Of a stretch of 64,000 nt of DNA, positions 25,990 through 36,033 are shown piece by piece (positions within the stretch are counted from its first letter, which is position 1; each line of letters opens with the position of its first letter). This DNA is from an uncultured Eubacteriales bacterium (GTDB lineage: Bacteria; Bacillota; Clostridia; Christensenellales; Aristaeellaceae), in NCBI GenBank assembly GCA_902765395.1, contig CACWZP010000005.1:107706-171705 (forward strand), in the 5' to 3' direction. Both the position numbers and the translations under genes were made by a program. A model generated the notes under the pieces. The model searched no databases. It was given only the letters and a program-made list of their open reading frames with translations, and was not told the DNA's origin.

Positions 25990-27854
25990 GCAACAAACAG
26001 AAATGGAATCAGGGCAAGCGCAAATCCCGCTGGCTGCCGCGCTTGCCGCCCACGGTCAACACAAAGCAAGTCGTGATCGGCCTGCTGCCTTATATCCTCA
26101 TCGCGTGGGTGGGCGATAAGCTGGGCTGGCTGTACCGCTATTGTCCGGGAAGCAATCTGCTCTCTCGGCTGGTGGTGCTGCTGTCCAATGTTCAGATGGC
26201 GTTCGGGTGGCCGCTGGTCAGCTTCCACCCCCGTGATCTGTTGGTCGGCGGTGTCGCTGCTGCCGTCGTGCGGATTGTAGTAGCCTACCGTGCCAGCAAC
26301 TCCAAGAAGTTCCGACACGGGCGGGAATACGGCTCCGCCCGCTGGGGTACGCCGAAGGATATCGCCCCGTTCATTGATCCCGTATACGAGAACAACATTT
26401 TGCTTACGGCTACGGAACGGTTGACCATGAACGGGCGGCCCTATCTCCCCAAATACGCCAGGAACAAGAACGTCATCGTCATCGGCGGGTCCGGCTCCGG
26501 CAAGACGCGGTTCTTCGTCAAGCCAAACCTGATGCAGATGCCGGAAAAGGTCAGCTTCGTCGTGACCGACCCGAAGGGCAGCCTCATCATCGAGTGCGGC
26601 AGGATGCTCGTCAGGGGCGGCTATCGCGTAAAGGTGCTGAATACCATTAACTTCGCCAAATCCATGCACTACAACCCCTTCCAGTACATTCGCAGCGAGA
26701 AGGACATTTTGAAACTGGTCAACGCGCTGATCGCCAATACCAAGGGGGACGGTGAGAAGGCCGGCGAGGACTTCTGGGTGAAGTCGGAGCGGCTGCTGTT
26801 CTGCGCGCTCATTGGCTACCTGTGGTATGAGGCCCCGGAGGACGAACAGAATTTCACGATGCTGCTGGAGCTGATCAACGCCTTTGAAGTGCGGGAGGAG
26901 GACGAGACGTTCAAGAACGCCATCGATCTGCTGTTTGACGATTTGGCCCACGACAAGCCGGATCACTTTGCGGTTCGCCAGTACGCCAAGTTCAAGCTGG
27001 CGGCAGGCAAGACGGCAAAGAGCATCCTCATCTCCTGCGGCGCTCGCCTCGCGCCTTTTGACATCGCGGAACTGCGGGACCTGCTGGCCTATGATGAGAT
27101 GGAGCTGGACATGATCGGGGATCAGAGGACGGCGCTGTTCATCATCGTCAGCGATACCGACTCCACCTTCAACTTCGTGGTGGCCATGATGTACAGTCAG
27201 CTGTTCAACCTGCTGTGCGACCGCGCGGACGACGTGCACGGCGGCAGGCTGCCGTATCATGTGCGGTTCCTGCTGGACGAGTTCGCCAACATCGGGCAGA
27301 TACCCATGTTCGACAAGCTGATCGCCACGATCCGAAGCCGGGAGATGTCGGCCAACATCATCCTGCAATCGCAGTCCCAGCTTAAGACTATCTACAAGGA
27401 CGCGGCTGAGACCATCATTGGCAACTGCGACACCATGCTCTTTCTGGGCGGGAAAGAGCCGAGCACGCTGAAAGAGATTTCCGAGACCCTCGGAAAGGAG
27501 ACCATCGACCTGTACAACACCTCTGACACCCGCGGGCAGAGCCGGTCAACGGGCCTCAACTACCAGAAAACCGGCCATGAGCTCATGAGCCGCGACGAGC
27601 TCGCGGTCATGGACGGCAACAAGTGCATCCTTCAGCTGAGGGGCGTTCGCCCCTTCCTCTCGGATAAATACGACATCACCCGGCACAAGCGTTACCGGAT
27701 GCTGTCCGACGCCAATCCCAAGAACGCTTTTCATATAGAAACCTACCTGCGGCACAAGCTGCATGTCCGGCCGGACGATGTGTGCGAAGTCTATGAGTAC
27801 GACGCAAGCAGCGTCCCGCAAAACGACCATGAGGGAGATCAGCCCGCAAGCTGA
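25986..27854 (+). CDS. VirD4/TraG-type coupling protein
   Basis: This 622-residue membrane ATPase brings the relaxase-DNA complex to the secretion channel. Two N-terminal membrane segments (about 30-45 and 80-100) precede the Walker A motif VIGGSGSGKTRF near residue 167. Further on are VTDPKGSL, the Walker B region VRFLLDEFANIG and the ILQSQSQLKTIY stretch usual for TraG. The TTG start overlaps the pcfB-like stop. Confidence 0.9.
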   Translation: MSNKQKWNQGKRKSRWLPRLPPTVNTKQVVIGLLPYILIAWVGDKLGWLYRYCPGSNLLSRLVVLLSNVQMAFGWPLVSFHPRDLLVGGVAAAVVRIVVAYRASNSKKFRHGREYGSARWGTPKDIAPFIDPVYENNILLTATERLTMNGRPYLPKYARNKNVIVIGGSGSGKTRFFVKPNLMQMPEKVSFVVTDPKGSLIIECGRMLVRGGYRVKVLNTINFAKSMHYNPFQYIRSEKDILKLVNALIANTKGDGEKAGEDFWVKSERLLFCALIGYLWYEAPEDEQNFTMLLELINAFEVREEDETFKNAIDLLFDDLAHDKPDHFAVRQYAKFKLAAGKTAKSILISCGARLAPFDIAELRDLLAYDEMELDMIGDQRTALFIIVSDTDSTFNFVVAMMYSQLFNLLCDRADDVHGGRLPYHVRFLLDEFANIGQIPMFDKLIATIRSREMSANIILQSQSQLKTIYKDAAETIIGNCDTMLFLGGKEPSTLKEISETLGKETIDLYNTSDTRGQSRSTGLNYQKTGHELMSRDELAVMDGNKCILQLRGVRPFLSDKYDITRHKRYRMLSDANPKNAFHIETYLRHKLHVRPDDVCEVYEYDASSVPQNDHEGDQPAS

Positions 27855-27894
27855 CCTCCCTCTTTCATTCCAACAAAGAAAGGAAAATGTGAAT

Positions 27895-28110
27895 ATGGCA
27901 TTCTTCAACTCCGCAATCACCATTCTCCAGACCCTCGTGGTCGCCCTCGGCGCAGGCCTCGGCGCGTGGGGCGTCATCAACCTGCTGGAAGGCTACGGCA
28001 ACGACAACCCCGGCGCGAAGTCCCAGGGCATCAAGCAGCTCATGGCGGGCGGCGGCGTTGCTCTGATCGGCACTCAGCTAATCCCCCTGCTGTCCGGCCT
28101 GTTCGGATAA
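27895..28110 (+). CDS. Maff2-family membrane protein
   Basis: The 71-residue product (MAFFNSAITILQTLVVALGA) with two hydrophobic segments and the glycine-rich GAGLGAWGVINLLEGYGND is a Maff2-family protein, small and probably VirB2-like. AAAGGAAAA precedes the ATG. It sits between the coupling protein and the VirB6-like gene, as in related ICEs. Confidence 0.85.
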   Translation: MAFFNSAITILQTLVVALGAGLGAWGVINLLEGYGNDNPGAKSQGIKQLMAGGGVALIGTQLIPLLSGLFG

Positions 28111-28140
28111 GCTCACAACGACTATGGGAGGAACTGACCC

Positions 28141-29013
28141 ATGTTTAACGCTCTCTTTGAAGAGATTGAGAAATGGATGCGCCAGCTCCTCTCCGGCATG
28201 GTCACGTCCAACCTGACCAACATGTTCACCGATGTCAATCAAAAGACCGGCGAGATCGCAAGTCAGGTTGGGCAGACCCCCCAGGGCTGGAACGGCAGTA
28301 TCTTTTCCATGATACGCAACCTCTCCAATTCCGTCATCATCCCCATCGCGGGCATGATCATCACGTTCATACTCTGCTATGAATTGATCTCGATGGTCAC
28401 CAGCGCAAACAACATGCACGACGTGGACACCTTCATGTTCTTTAAGTATTTCTTCAAGATGTGGGTGGCCGTGTGGATCGTGTCCCATACCTTCGATATG
28501 GTCATGGCGATCTTCGACGTGGGCCAGCATGTGGTGAACAGCGCGGCGGGAATCATCGGCGGCTCGACGGCGATAGACATATCCACGCTCGTCGGGCAAA
28601 TGAGTACGACGATGCAGACGATGGAGATCGGAGAGCTTGTCCTTCTGGCCCTGGAGACCCTGCTGGTGAGCTTTGGCATGAAGGTCATGTCGGTCATCAT
28701 CACGGTGGTGCTGTATGGCCGCATGATAGAGATTTACCTGTATTCCTCTGTTGCCGCCATTCCCTTTGCTACCATGAGCAACCGGGAGTGGGGACAGATC
28801 GGCAACAACTACCTGCGCGGACTGCTGGCGCTGGCGTTCCAGGGCTTCTTCATCATGGTGTGCGTGGCGATCTACGCCGTGCTGGTCTCCACGATGCAGA
28901 TCTCCGACAACATGCACTCGGCGCTGTTCGGCATCGCGGCCTATACCGTCATGCTGTGCTTCGCGCTGCTGAAAACCGGCAGCCTGTCCAAGTCCGTGTT
29001 CAACGCGCACTGA
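28141..29013 (+). CDS. VirB6/TrbL-like channel membrane protein
   Basis: This 290-residue protein has about six hydrophobic segments after an amphipathic start (MFNALFEEIEKWMRQLLSGM). The position between Maff2 and PrgI and the late LRGLLALAFQGFFIMV stretch match the VirB6-like component of Gram-positive type IV secretion. Confidence 0.8.
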   Translation: MFNALFEEIEKWMRQLLSGMVTSNLTNMFTDVNQKTGEIASQVGQTPQGWNGSIFSMIRNLSNSVIIPIAGMIITFILCYELISMVTSANNMHDVDTFMFFKYFFKMWVAVWIVSHTFDMVMAIFDVGQHVVNSAAGIIGGSTAIDISTLVGQMSTTMQTMEIGELVLLALETLLVSFGMKVMSVIITVVLYGRMIEIYLYSSVAAIPFATMSNREWGQIGNNYLRGLLALAFQGFFIMVCVAIYAVLVSTMQISDNMHSALFGIAAYTVMLCFALLKTGSLSKSVFNAH

Positions 29014-29036
29014 TAAAACAATGAAAGGAGTCCATT

Positions 29037-29420
29037 ATGGCTTATGTCTCCGTCCCCAAAGACCTGACGAAAGTCAAGAACAAGCTGGTGTTCAACCTGA
29101 CGCGGCGACAGCTGATCTGCTTCGCCCTCGCCGCGGCGATTGGCCTGCCGTTCTACTTCCTGACGCGGGAGGCGCTGGGCACCACCACGTCGGCCACCTG
29201 CATGGTGCTGTTGATGCTGCCCGCGTTCCTGTTCGCCATGTATGAGCGCGACGGCCTGCCGCTGGAGAAGGTGCTGAAGAACCTCATCACCACCAAATTC
29301 CTGCGGCCCGGCGTCCGCAAGTATGAAATGACCAACCTCTATGAAAAGAAAAAGGCGGTGCCCGCAAAGGGTACTGCCCGGAAAGGAGCCAGGAATGTTC
29401 CGAAGGAAAAGAAGCGTTGA
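29037..29420 (+). CDS. PrgI-family conjugation protein (VirB3-like)
   Basis: The 127-residue protein opens MAYVSVPKDLTKVKNKLVFN and has two membrane segments (ICFALAAAIGLPFYFL and CMVLLMLPAFLFAMY), typical of PrgI. The tail is basic. Its last 26 bases overlap the VirB4 gene. Confidence 0.9.
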   Translation: MAYVSVPKDLTKVKNKLVFNLTRRQLICFALAAAIGLPFYFLTREALGTTTSATCMVLLMLPAFLFAMYERDGLPLEKVLKNLITTKFLRPGVRKYEMTNLYEKKKAVPAKGTARKGARNVPKEKKR

Positions 29421-32019
29421 CCCCGGCATGACCGCCCGTGCGGAAGTGCCGGATAGCGCCTACGAGACGGATTTCGTCGATGCGCCGCCCGCGGGAAAGC
29501 CCCTGAGCCGCAGGCAGCGCCGCGCCGCTGAAAAGGCGGCAAAGCGGGAGGCAAAGGAGGCGGCGAAGCGCCAGGCTGCCCTCAGGAAGGCCGCCGCGAA
29601 GCACAAGGCCGCCGCGAAGAAGAAGGGCGCGAGGAACGGCGCGAAGAAGCCCCAGCCGCAGAAGCAGGGCAAGCGGGCGATCTCCGCCCAAGCGACCATC
29701 CCTTATCGGGAGATGGGCAAGGACGGCATTTGCCGCGTCCATGACCGGCTGTATTCCAAGACCATCCGCTACCTCGACCTGAATTACCAGCTGGCGCAGC
29801 CCGACGACAAGGCCGACATCTTCGACGGCTGGTCGGAGTTCCTCAACTACTTCGACTACACCATCCACGCCCAGCTGACCTTCTCCAACCGGCACAGTAT
29901 CGCCGCGGAGTTGGAGAATCTCATCAAGGTACGCCCCCGCAACGACGGATTCTCCGACCTGATGGAAGAATACGCCAATATGCTCCGGGAGCAGCTTCAG
30001 AAGGGCAACAACGGCCTGATCCGCACGAAGTACATCACCTATTCCATCGAGGCGGACAACTTCCGCGAGGCCAAGCCGAAGCTGGAGCGCATCGAGGCCG
30101 ACATCCTCACCAACTTCAAGGTGCTGGGCGTGGTGGCCTACCCGCTGACCGGCGCGGAGCGGCTCAAGCAGATGTACGAGTTTTTCAACCCGGACGCCAA
30201 AGCGCCCTTTGAGTTCAGCTATGACCTGGTGCTGAAATCCGGAATGTCCACGAAGGATTACATCGCCCCGACCAGCTTCAACTTCAAGAACCGGCGCTTT
30301 TACCGCATGGGAAACCGCTACAGCGCCGTGTCATATCTCCAAATCCTCGCCTCCGAGTTGTCCGACAAGATGCTGGCCGAGTTCCTCGACCTGGACAGGG
30401 ATATGGTCATCACCATGCACATCCAGTCCATCGAGCAGAGCGCCGCCATCAAGATGGTGAAGGGCAAGGTCAGCGACATCAACAAGATGAAGATCGAGGA
30501 GCAGAAGAAGGCGGTGCGCTCTGGCTACGACATTGACATCATCCCCTCCGACCTGAACACCTATTCCGGCGAAGCCCAGCACCTGCTGGACGATCTGCAA
30601 TCTCGCAATGAGCGCCTGTTCCTGGTGACGGTGCTGGTGCTGAACACCGAACGGACGCGGGAGGAGCTGGAAAACGCCGTGGGACAGGTGGACGGCGTAG
30701 CCCACCGCTACAACTGCGCGCTGCGGCGGCTCGACTGCATGCAGGAGGCAGGCATGGTCAGCAGCCTGCCCCTGGGCTGGAACCAGGTGCCCATCAAGCG
30801 GGCGCTGACCACCACCTCCACCGCCATCTTCGTGCCTTTTACGACGCAGGAGCTGTTCATCCCTGGCGAGGAATCGGTGTACTACGGCCTGAACGCCGTG
30901 TCCAACAACATGATCTACGCCGACCGGAAGCAGCTCAAGACGCCCAATGGCCTGATTCTCGGAACACCAGGTAGCGGCAAGTCCTTCACGGCGAAGCGGG
31001 AGATCGCCCATGTGTTTTTCTTCTCCGAGGACGACGTGATCATCTGTGACCCGGAGGGTGAGTATTACCCGCTGGTGCAGGCGCTGGGCGGCCAGGTGGT
31101 GCGCATCGCCCCCAGCAGCCACGATTACATCAACCCGCTGGACTTCAACCTGGACTATTCGGATGATGAGAACCCGCTGCGCCTGAAATCCGACTTCATC
31201 CTCTCCCTGTGCGAGCTGATCATGGGGCCGCGCAGTGGTATCGATCCGAAGGAAAAGTCCGTCATCGACAGGTGTCTTGCCATCATTTATGACAAGTACC
31301 TGCGCGACCCGCGCCCGGAGAATATCCCCATCCTGGGCGACCTGTACAACTGCCTGCTGAAGCAGCCGGAGAAGGAGGCGGCCTACATCGCCACGGCGCT
31401 GGAGATCTACGTCACCGGCAGCCTCAATGTGTTCAACCACCAGACCAACGTGGAGTTGACCAACCGCATCGTCTGCTTCGACATCAAGGACCTGGGCAAG
31501 CAGCTCAAAAAGCTGGGGATGCTGATCGTCCAGGACCAGGTGTGGAACCGCGTGACCGTCAACCGCTTCTCCCATAAGGCCACCCGCTACTACATTGACG
31601 AGTTCCATCTGCTGCTGAAGGAGGAGCAGACAGCCTCCTATTCCATCGACATCTGGAAGCGGTTCAGGAAGTGGGGCGGCATTCCCACGGGCATCACACA
31701 GAATGTGAAGGACCTGCTGGCCAGCCGGGAGATCGAGAACATCTTTGAAAATAGCGACTTCATCATCATGCTCAACCAGGCCGGCGGCGACAGGGCCATC
31801 CTCGCCAAGCAGCTGAACATCAGCCCGCGACAGCTGTCCCATGTCACCAACTCCCAGGAGGGCGAGGGACTGTTGTTTTACGGCAATGTCATCATCCCGT
31901 TCCGGGATCGCTTCGACAAGTCCACGCGGCTGTACAGCCTGATGACCACCAAGCCGGAGGAGGTCGAGGCCCGCATGGCGAGGGAGCAGCAGGAAGATGA
32001 ACATGAGGAAGATTCTTAG
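29395..32019 (+). CDS. VirB4-like type IV secretion ATPase
   Basis: This 874-residue ATPase has an Ala/Lys-rich N-terminal extension (residues 30-100), then the TraE/VirB4 domain. Walker A GTPGSGKSF lies near residue 523, with VIICDPEGEY after it and the Walker B-type RYYIDEFHLLL further on. The ATG at 29395 follows AAAGGAG and is preferred over the in-frame start at 29341. It powers channel assembly and transfer. Confidence 0.9.
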   Translation: MFRRKRSVDPGMTARAEVPDSAYETDFVDAPPAGKPLSRRQRRAAEKAAKREAKEAAKRQAALRKAAAKHKAAAKKKGARNGAKKPQPQKQGKRAISAQATIPYREMGKDGICRVHDRLYSKTIRYLDLNYQLAQPDDKADIFDGWSEFLNYFDYTIHAQLTFSNRHSIAAELENLIKVRPRNDGFSDLMEEYANMLREQLQKGNNGLIRTKYITYSIEADNFREAKPKLERIEADILTNFKVLGVVAYPLTGAERLKQMYEFFNPDAKAPFEFSYDLVLKSGMSTKDYIAPTSFNFKNRRFYRMGNRYSAVSYLQILASELSDKMLAEFLDLDRDMVITMHIQSIEQSAAIKMVKGKVSDINKMKIEEQKKAVRSGYDIDIIPSDLNTYSGEAQHLLDDLQSRNERLFLVTVLVLNTERTREELENAVGQVDGVAHRYNCALRRLDCMQEAGMVSSLPLGWNQVPIKRALTTTSTAIFVPFTTQELFIPGEESVYYGLNAVSNNMIYADRKQLKTPNGLILGTPGSGKSFTAKREIAHVFFFSEDDVIICDPEGEYYPLVQALGGQVVRIAPSSHDYINPLDFNLDYSDDENPLRLKSDFILSLCELIMGPRSGIDPKEKSVIDRCLAIIYDKYLRDPRPENIPILGDLYNCLLKQPEKEAAYIATALEIYVTGSLNVFNHQTNVELTNRIVCFDIKDLGKQLKKLGMLIVQDQVWNRVTVNRFSHKATRYYIDEFHLLLKEEQTASYSIDIWKRFRKWGGIPTGITQNVKDLLASREIENIFENSDFIIMLNQAGGDRAILAKQLNISPRQLSHVTNSQEGEGLLFYGNVIIPFRDRFDKSTRLYSLMTTKPEEVEARMAREQQEDEHEEDS

Positions 32020-32854
32020 TATCGGCTTGTTGATGGTATCCGTAGGCGGAATCGCTGTTAGCGCGGTCAACCTCATCCCCTATATGCGGGAGGAGGCGCA
32101 GTCAGCTTCGCTGTATGCGGAGCTGGCGGCAATTCATGCCGCTGGGGATGATTACCATACAGATGGCATAACCGTCACGCCGATGGCGACGACGACAGTC
32201 ACCAATGTGGAAGAAAGCGACCAGGTGGATGGCGAGGAGAGTCTGCCAGATGAAACGCCGGAGCCAACATCCCCTCCGGTCATCCATTCCGGTCTGCTGG
32301 CGCTGCATGAGAAGAATCCTGACTGCGTGGCGTGGATCACCATTGAGGGAACGGTCATCGACTATCCCGTGATGTATCGTCCCAGCCAGAAAAACTACTA
32401 TCTGCACCGCGACTTCAACGGCAACCATGCCTCTGCCGGGGCGCTGTTCATCGCGGAAAACTGTGATCCCGACGATGGCGACAACGTGATCATCTACGGG
32501 CACCACATGAACAGCGGAAAGATGTTTGCGGCGCTCAACAAATACAAGAAGCTGTCCTTCTATGAAGAACACAACCGGATTGTCTATGAGACGCTGCACG
32601 GGCAGGAGACCTACGAGGTCATGTTCGCCTTCACTACGTCAGTCTACACCGGCCATGACTTTGAGTATTACGCCTTCTCCAAAGCGAACAGCGCGGAGGA
32701 ATACGATGCCTACATCAGCGCCTGCCGGGAACGGACGCTGTACGATACGGGCGTAACGGCGCAGTACGGGGACAAGCTGTTGACGCTCTCCACCTGTGAA
32801 TACTCGCAGAAAAACGGGCGCATGGTCGTGGTTGCCAGGAAAATCAACGAATGA
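31997..32854 (+). CDS. Class B-type sortase
   Basis: This 285-residue enzyme has an N-terminal membrane anchor (ILSIGLLMVSVGGIAVSA), a Pro/Thr linker and a sortase domain. Catalytic residues are visible: His in NVIIYGHHMNSG, Cys in LTLSTCEYS and Arg in GRMVVVARK. It would cut sorting signals such as the TPKTG of the adhesin and join the protein to peptidoglycan. It overlaps virB4 by 23 bases, so it is an integral part of the transfer operon. Confidence 0.9.
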   Translation: MNMRKILSIGLLMVSVGGIAVSAVNLIPYMREEAQSASLYAELAAIHAAGDDYHTDGITVTPMATTTVTNVEESDQVDGEESLPDETPEPTSPPVIHSGLLALHEKNPDCVAWITIEGTVIDYPVMYRPSQKNYYLHRDFNGNHASAGALFIAENCDPDDGDNVIIYGHHMNSGKMFAALNKYKKLSFYEEHNRIVYETLHGQETYEVMFAFTTSVYTGHDFEYYAFSKANSAEEYDAYISACRERTLYDTGVTAQYGDKLLTLSTCEYSQKNGRMVVVARKINE

Positions 32855-32870
32855 AAGGAAGTGAAATGGC

Positions 32871-35321
32871 ATGGCAAAGCGCATCTACAAGGCCAAGGAT
32901 AAGCTCGTCCAGCGGCGCGTCCGTGGCGCGATGGTCGAGGAGAACGTGCGCACAAAAAAGCGGCGCAGGGTCGGCAAGAAGGATGTCGAGCTGGATGTGA
33001 ACATGGCACGAGGGCCGGATGACGGTATGGACAGCGCGTTGGAGGAGGTCAAGCCTGCACTCGGCAGGACGAAAGCCGGAAAGCGGGATGCCAGCCGGTA
33101 TGACCGCGACGAGGATGTGGAATCGCGTCCCCGCAGGCATGGCCGCGGCCAGCCGCGCCAGCTTGCGAGGGGCCGTGAGGCCATAGAGGAAGCAGAGGCC
33201 GAAAGCCTCCGGGAAACCGATGAACCGCTGGAAGCCCGCGCCACCGACATACCCCAGCACAGTCGTTCCCAGCGCCGTCAGGCCGTCCGTGCCGCCGATG
33301 GTGACGCCACTCCACCGGCGCGCAGCACTCGCTTCAAGTATCGCTCGGGCGATCTCCGTGATCGTTCCGCGAGGGACACGGGCGATAAGAAGCGCGAGCA
33401 GCGCAGGAACGCCAACCGGCTTCGGTACGACGAGGAGGAGAGGCGGCTTGAAGCGGAGATCAGCGATCAGGCTGAGGGTGAATCCATTGATACGCCTGAC
33501 TCCGAAATAAAGCAGCGGAAGCAGCGGCGCGTTCTTTCCGATGACGGCGGCGTGAAGATGGAAGCTGGTTCCGAAGAACCCATTGAAGGGCCGGAAGAAC
33601 CGGCAGACAGCGAAAGCCCTGCTCCATCCGAGGTCAAGCAGCGCCAGCGCGCGCAGGCCAGCGCGTTCCGAGAAGCCAAGGCGAAAGAGCAGGCCGCCGC
33701 AGAGACCTTTGAGGAGCTGACCGAGGGCGAGACTGCCCGGACGGAGAGCATCGCCTCCGCGAAGCGCAAGAGCCGTCTCAACTTCTCGGATGAAGGCTCC
33801 AACTTCGTCCACGGCGCGGGCAGGATAGCGAAGCGAACGGTGAAAACCGCCGCGACCCCGGCGCTGCTCTACGCGCGTCGGCAGCTTCATGAGGCCAGTG
33901 CGGAGAATACCGGCGTCCAATCCATTGAAGCAAGCGGGCTTGCCGTCCGCAAGACAACCGGCTTCGCCAAGTCCTCCAAGCGCGCGGCCAACCGGCGCAA
34001 GGCCAGCAAAGCGCGCATGGAAACCGTGAAGCAGGAACACGCCGCCCAGGTGGAACACCGAAAGAAGGAGCAGATACGCGCCTTCCACAAGAAGAAGCGC
34101 CAGCGCGCCGCCATCGCCGCCAAACGCAAGCAATCCGTGGTGTCCGCGGGCGGCTTCGTGGAATCCGCGGAAACCTCCTTCTCCATCCCGGAGAAGGCCA
34201 AGAAAGCGGTTCAATCCTTCTTCGCCGAGCACAAGGGCGCGATCATCGGCGTGGCCGCCGCGGGGCTGATCTTCGCCCTGATCGGCGTATCCATGTCCAG
34301 CGTCGCGTCGCTGGTGCATGGCGGCGGCACCACGGTGATCTCCACCACCTATGTCTCCACGGACGAGGACATCTACGCCGCCGAGAACGCCTACTGCGCG
34401 CTGGAGGATGGCCTGAACGCGCAGATTTATGGCCTGCCGAGCACCCATCCCGGCTACGACGATTACGAGTACCAGATCGACGAGATCGAGCACAACCCGT
34501 ATCACCTGATCTCCTATCTCCAAGTGAAATTTGGCGGCTTTACCTACAACGATGAGGTCAAGGCCGAGATCAACCGGCTGTTCCGGCAGCAGTATTCGCT
34601 CTCCCTCTCCACGGGCAGCGAGATACGGACGCGCGTGGAGACGGTCATGGAGACGCGGGAGATCTACGACGAGGAAACCGGCCTGACGGTCATCGAGGAA
34701 TATCCCGTGGAGCAGGAGGTGGAGTACGAGCATTGGACGCAGTACGCCGTGCTGACCAACCACTACTTCGACATGGTCGCCCGCGCCAATATGAACGAGG
34801 AAGAGACCATCATCTACGACGCGCTCAACAAGACCTACGGCAACCGGCCCTACCTGTTCGATCTCTCGGCGGCCTCCGGCGTCGGCAGTTCGGGAATCCA
34901 CTTCGACATACCGCCCGAAGCCCTGTCCGACGTGAAGTTCGCCAACATGATCCGGGAGGCGGAGAAGTACCTGGGGATGCCCTATGTGTGGGGAGGCAAG
35001 AGTCCGCGCACCGGCTTCGACTGCTCCGGCTTTGTGTGCTGGCTGCTGAACCATTGCGGCAACGGCTGGAACGTCGGCACCAAGCGGGCGAAGGAGCTGT
35101 GCCGCATGTGTACCTATGTGTCGCCCGACCAGGCGCGTCCCGGCGACCTGGTGTTCTTTGAAAAGACCTACGACACGGACGGCGCTTCCCACGTCGGCAT
35201 CTATGTGGGGCAGAACACCATGATCCACTGCGGCAACCCAATCAAGTACGGGCGCATCGACACCCGCTACTTCAAGGCGCACTTCCTGTGCTTCGGGCGC
35301 TTGCCCTTCTATGACGATTAA
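32871..35321 (+). CDS. NlpC/P60 peptidoglycan hydrolase of the transfer apparatus
   Basis: This 816-residue protein has a long basic, charged N-terminal half (about 1-440), a single membrane segment (IIGVAAAGLIFALIGVSM, about 455-475) and an extracellular part ending in a C40 peptidase. The peptidase has YVWGGKSPRTGFDCSGFVCW with the catalytic Cys, and SHVGIYVG with the His. Such proteins open the wall for the channel, as VirB1/CwlT-type enzymes do. The lysozyme domain present in CwlT is not visible. AGGAAGTG precedes the start. Confidence 0.85.
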   Translation: MAKRIYKAKDKLVQRRVRGAMVEENVRTKKRRRVGKKDVELDVNMARGPDDGMDSALEEVKPALGRTKAGKRDASRYDRDEDVESRPRRHGRGQPRQLARGREAIEEAEAESLRETDEPLEARATDIPQHSRSQRRQAVRAADGDATPPARSTRFKYRSGDLRDRSARDTGDKKREQRRNANRLRYDEEERRLEAEISDQAEGESIDTPDSEIKQRKQRRVLSDDGGVKMEAGSEEPIEGPEEPADSESPAPSEVKQRQRAQASAFREAKAKEQAAAETFEELTEGETARTESIASAKRKSRLNFSDEGSNFVHGAGRIAKRTVKTAATPALLYARRQLHEASAENTGVQSIEASGLAVRKTTGFAKSSKRAANRRKASKARMETVKQEHAAQVEHRKKEQIRAFHKKKRQRAAIAAKRKQSVVSAGGFVESAETSFSIPEKAKKAVQSFFAEHKGAIIGVAAAGLIFALIGVSMSSVASLVHGGGTTVISTTYVSTDEDIYAAENAYCALEDGLNAQIYGLPSTHPGYDDYEYQIDEIEHNPYHLISYLQVKFGGFTYNDEVKAEINRLFRQQYSLSLSTGSEIRTRVETVMETREIYDEETGLTVIEEYPVEQEVEYEHWTQYAVLTNHYFDMVARANMNEEETIIYDALNKTYGNRPYLFDLSAASGVGSSGIHFDIPPEALSDVKFANMIREAEKYLGMPYVWGGKSPRTGFDCSGFVCWLLNHCGNGWNVGTKRAKELCRMCTYVSPDQARPGDLVFFEKTYDTDGASHVGIYVGQNTMIHCGNPIKYGRIDTRYFKAHFLCFGRLPFYDD

Positions 35322-35354
35322 GCGGCATCGAATATGCCGGAAAGAGAGGAAAAC

Positions 35355-35996
35355 ATGAGAATCCGAAAGCTGATGAAAACCATACCCCTTCTGCTGGTCG
35401 TGTCGGCGCTGCTGATGGGCGCGCCGGCCTACGCCAATGTCCCCAAGGCCGCGGAGGAAGATACCGAACCGGCTGAGATCATCGAGGTCACGCCCACGCC
35501 CAGCCCCACGCCGGACGTCGCCTATGAACCGCTGCCGGAGGTCTCCATGCAGCCCTTCACCATCGCAGGAAACGGCGAGGTGCTGGACGATATATCGGAC
35601 GGCTCCAAGGAGTTCTACACCATCACCACCAGCAACAACAACAGCTTCTTCATCGTGGTGGACAGGGCGAGGGCTTCTGAAAACGTGTATATGCTGGCGA
35701 AGGTGAATGAGGACGATGTTTCCGACTTCATCGAAGGCTATACCGCACCGACGCCCACGCCCGCGCCCACGGTGCAGATTCAGCTGCCCACGCCCGCCCC
35801 TACACCCCAGGTCATCACCGTGGAGCCGGAAAAGAAAGAAACCAATATCAATTCCTATGCCCTGATCGGCGCATTGGCGCTGGCGGTCATCGGCGGCGGC
35901 TGGTACTTCAAGGTGTACAAGCCCAAGCACGAGGACTACGACGATGATGACGAGGGCATGGAGTACGACGACAGCGACGAGGAGAGCGACGATTAA
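35355..35996 (+). CDS. DUF4366-family membrane-anchored protein
   Basis: This 213-residue protein has a signal peptide (KTIPLLLVVSALLMGAPAYA), Pro/Thr linkers, a conserved core (FYTITTSNNNSFFIVVDRAR), a C-terminal membrane helix and an acidic tail (DDDDEGMEYDDSDEE). This is the DUF4366 family, found beside the NlpC/P60 gene in Firmicute ICEs. It is likely an outside-facing part of the transfer apparatus. ATG 35355 follows AGAGAGGA. Confidence 0.85.
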   Translation: MRIRKLMKTIPLLLVVSALLMGAPAYANVPKAAEEDTEPAEIIEVTPTPSPTPDVAYEPLPEVSMQPFTIAGNGEVLDDISDGSKEFYTITTSNNNSFFIVVDRARASENVYMLAKVNEDDVSDFIEGYTAPTPTPAPTVQIQLPTPAPTPQVITVEPEKKETNINSYALIGALALAVIGGGWYFKVYKPKHEDYDDDDEGMEYDDSDEESDD

Positions 35997-36033
35997 GCAC
36001 ACCCCTCGCCACAGCGACAAGGAAGTGATCTGA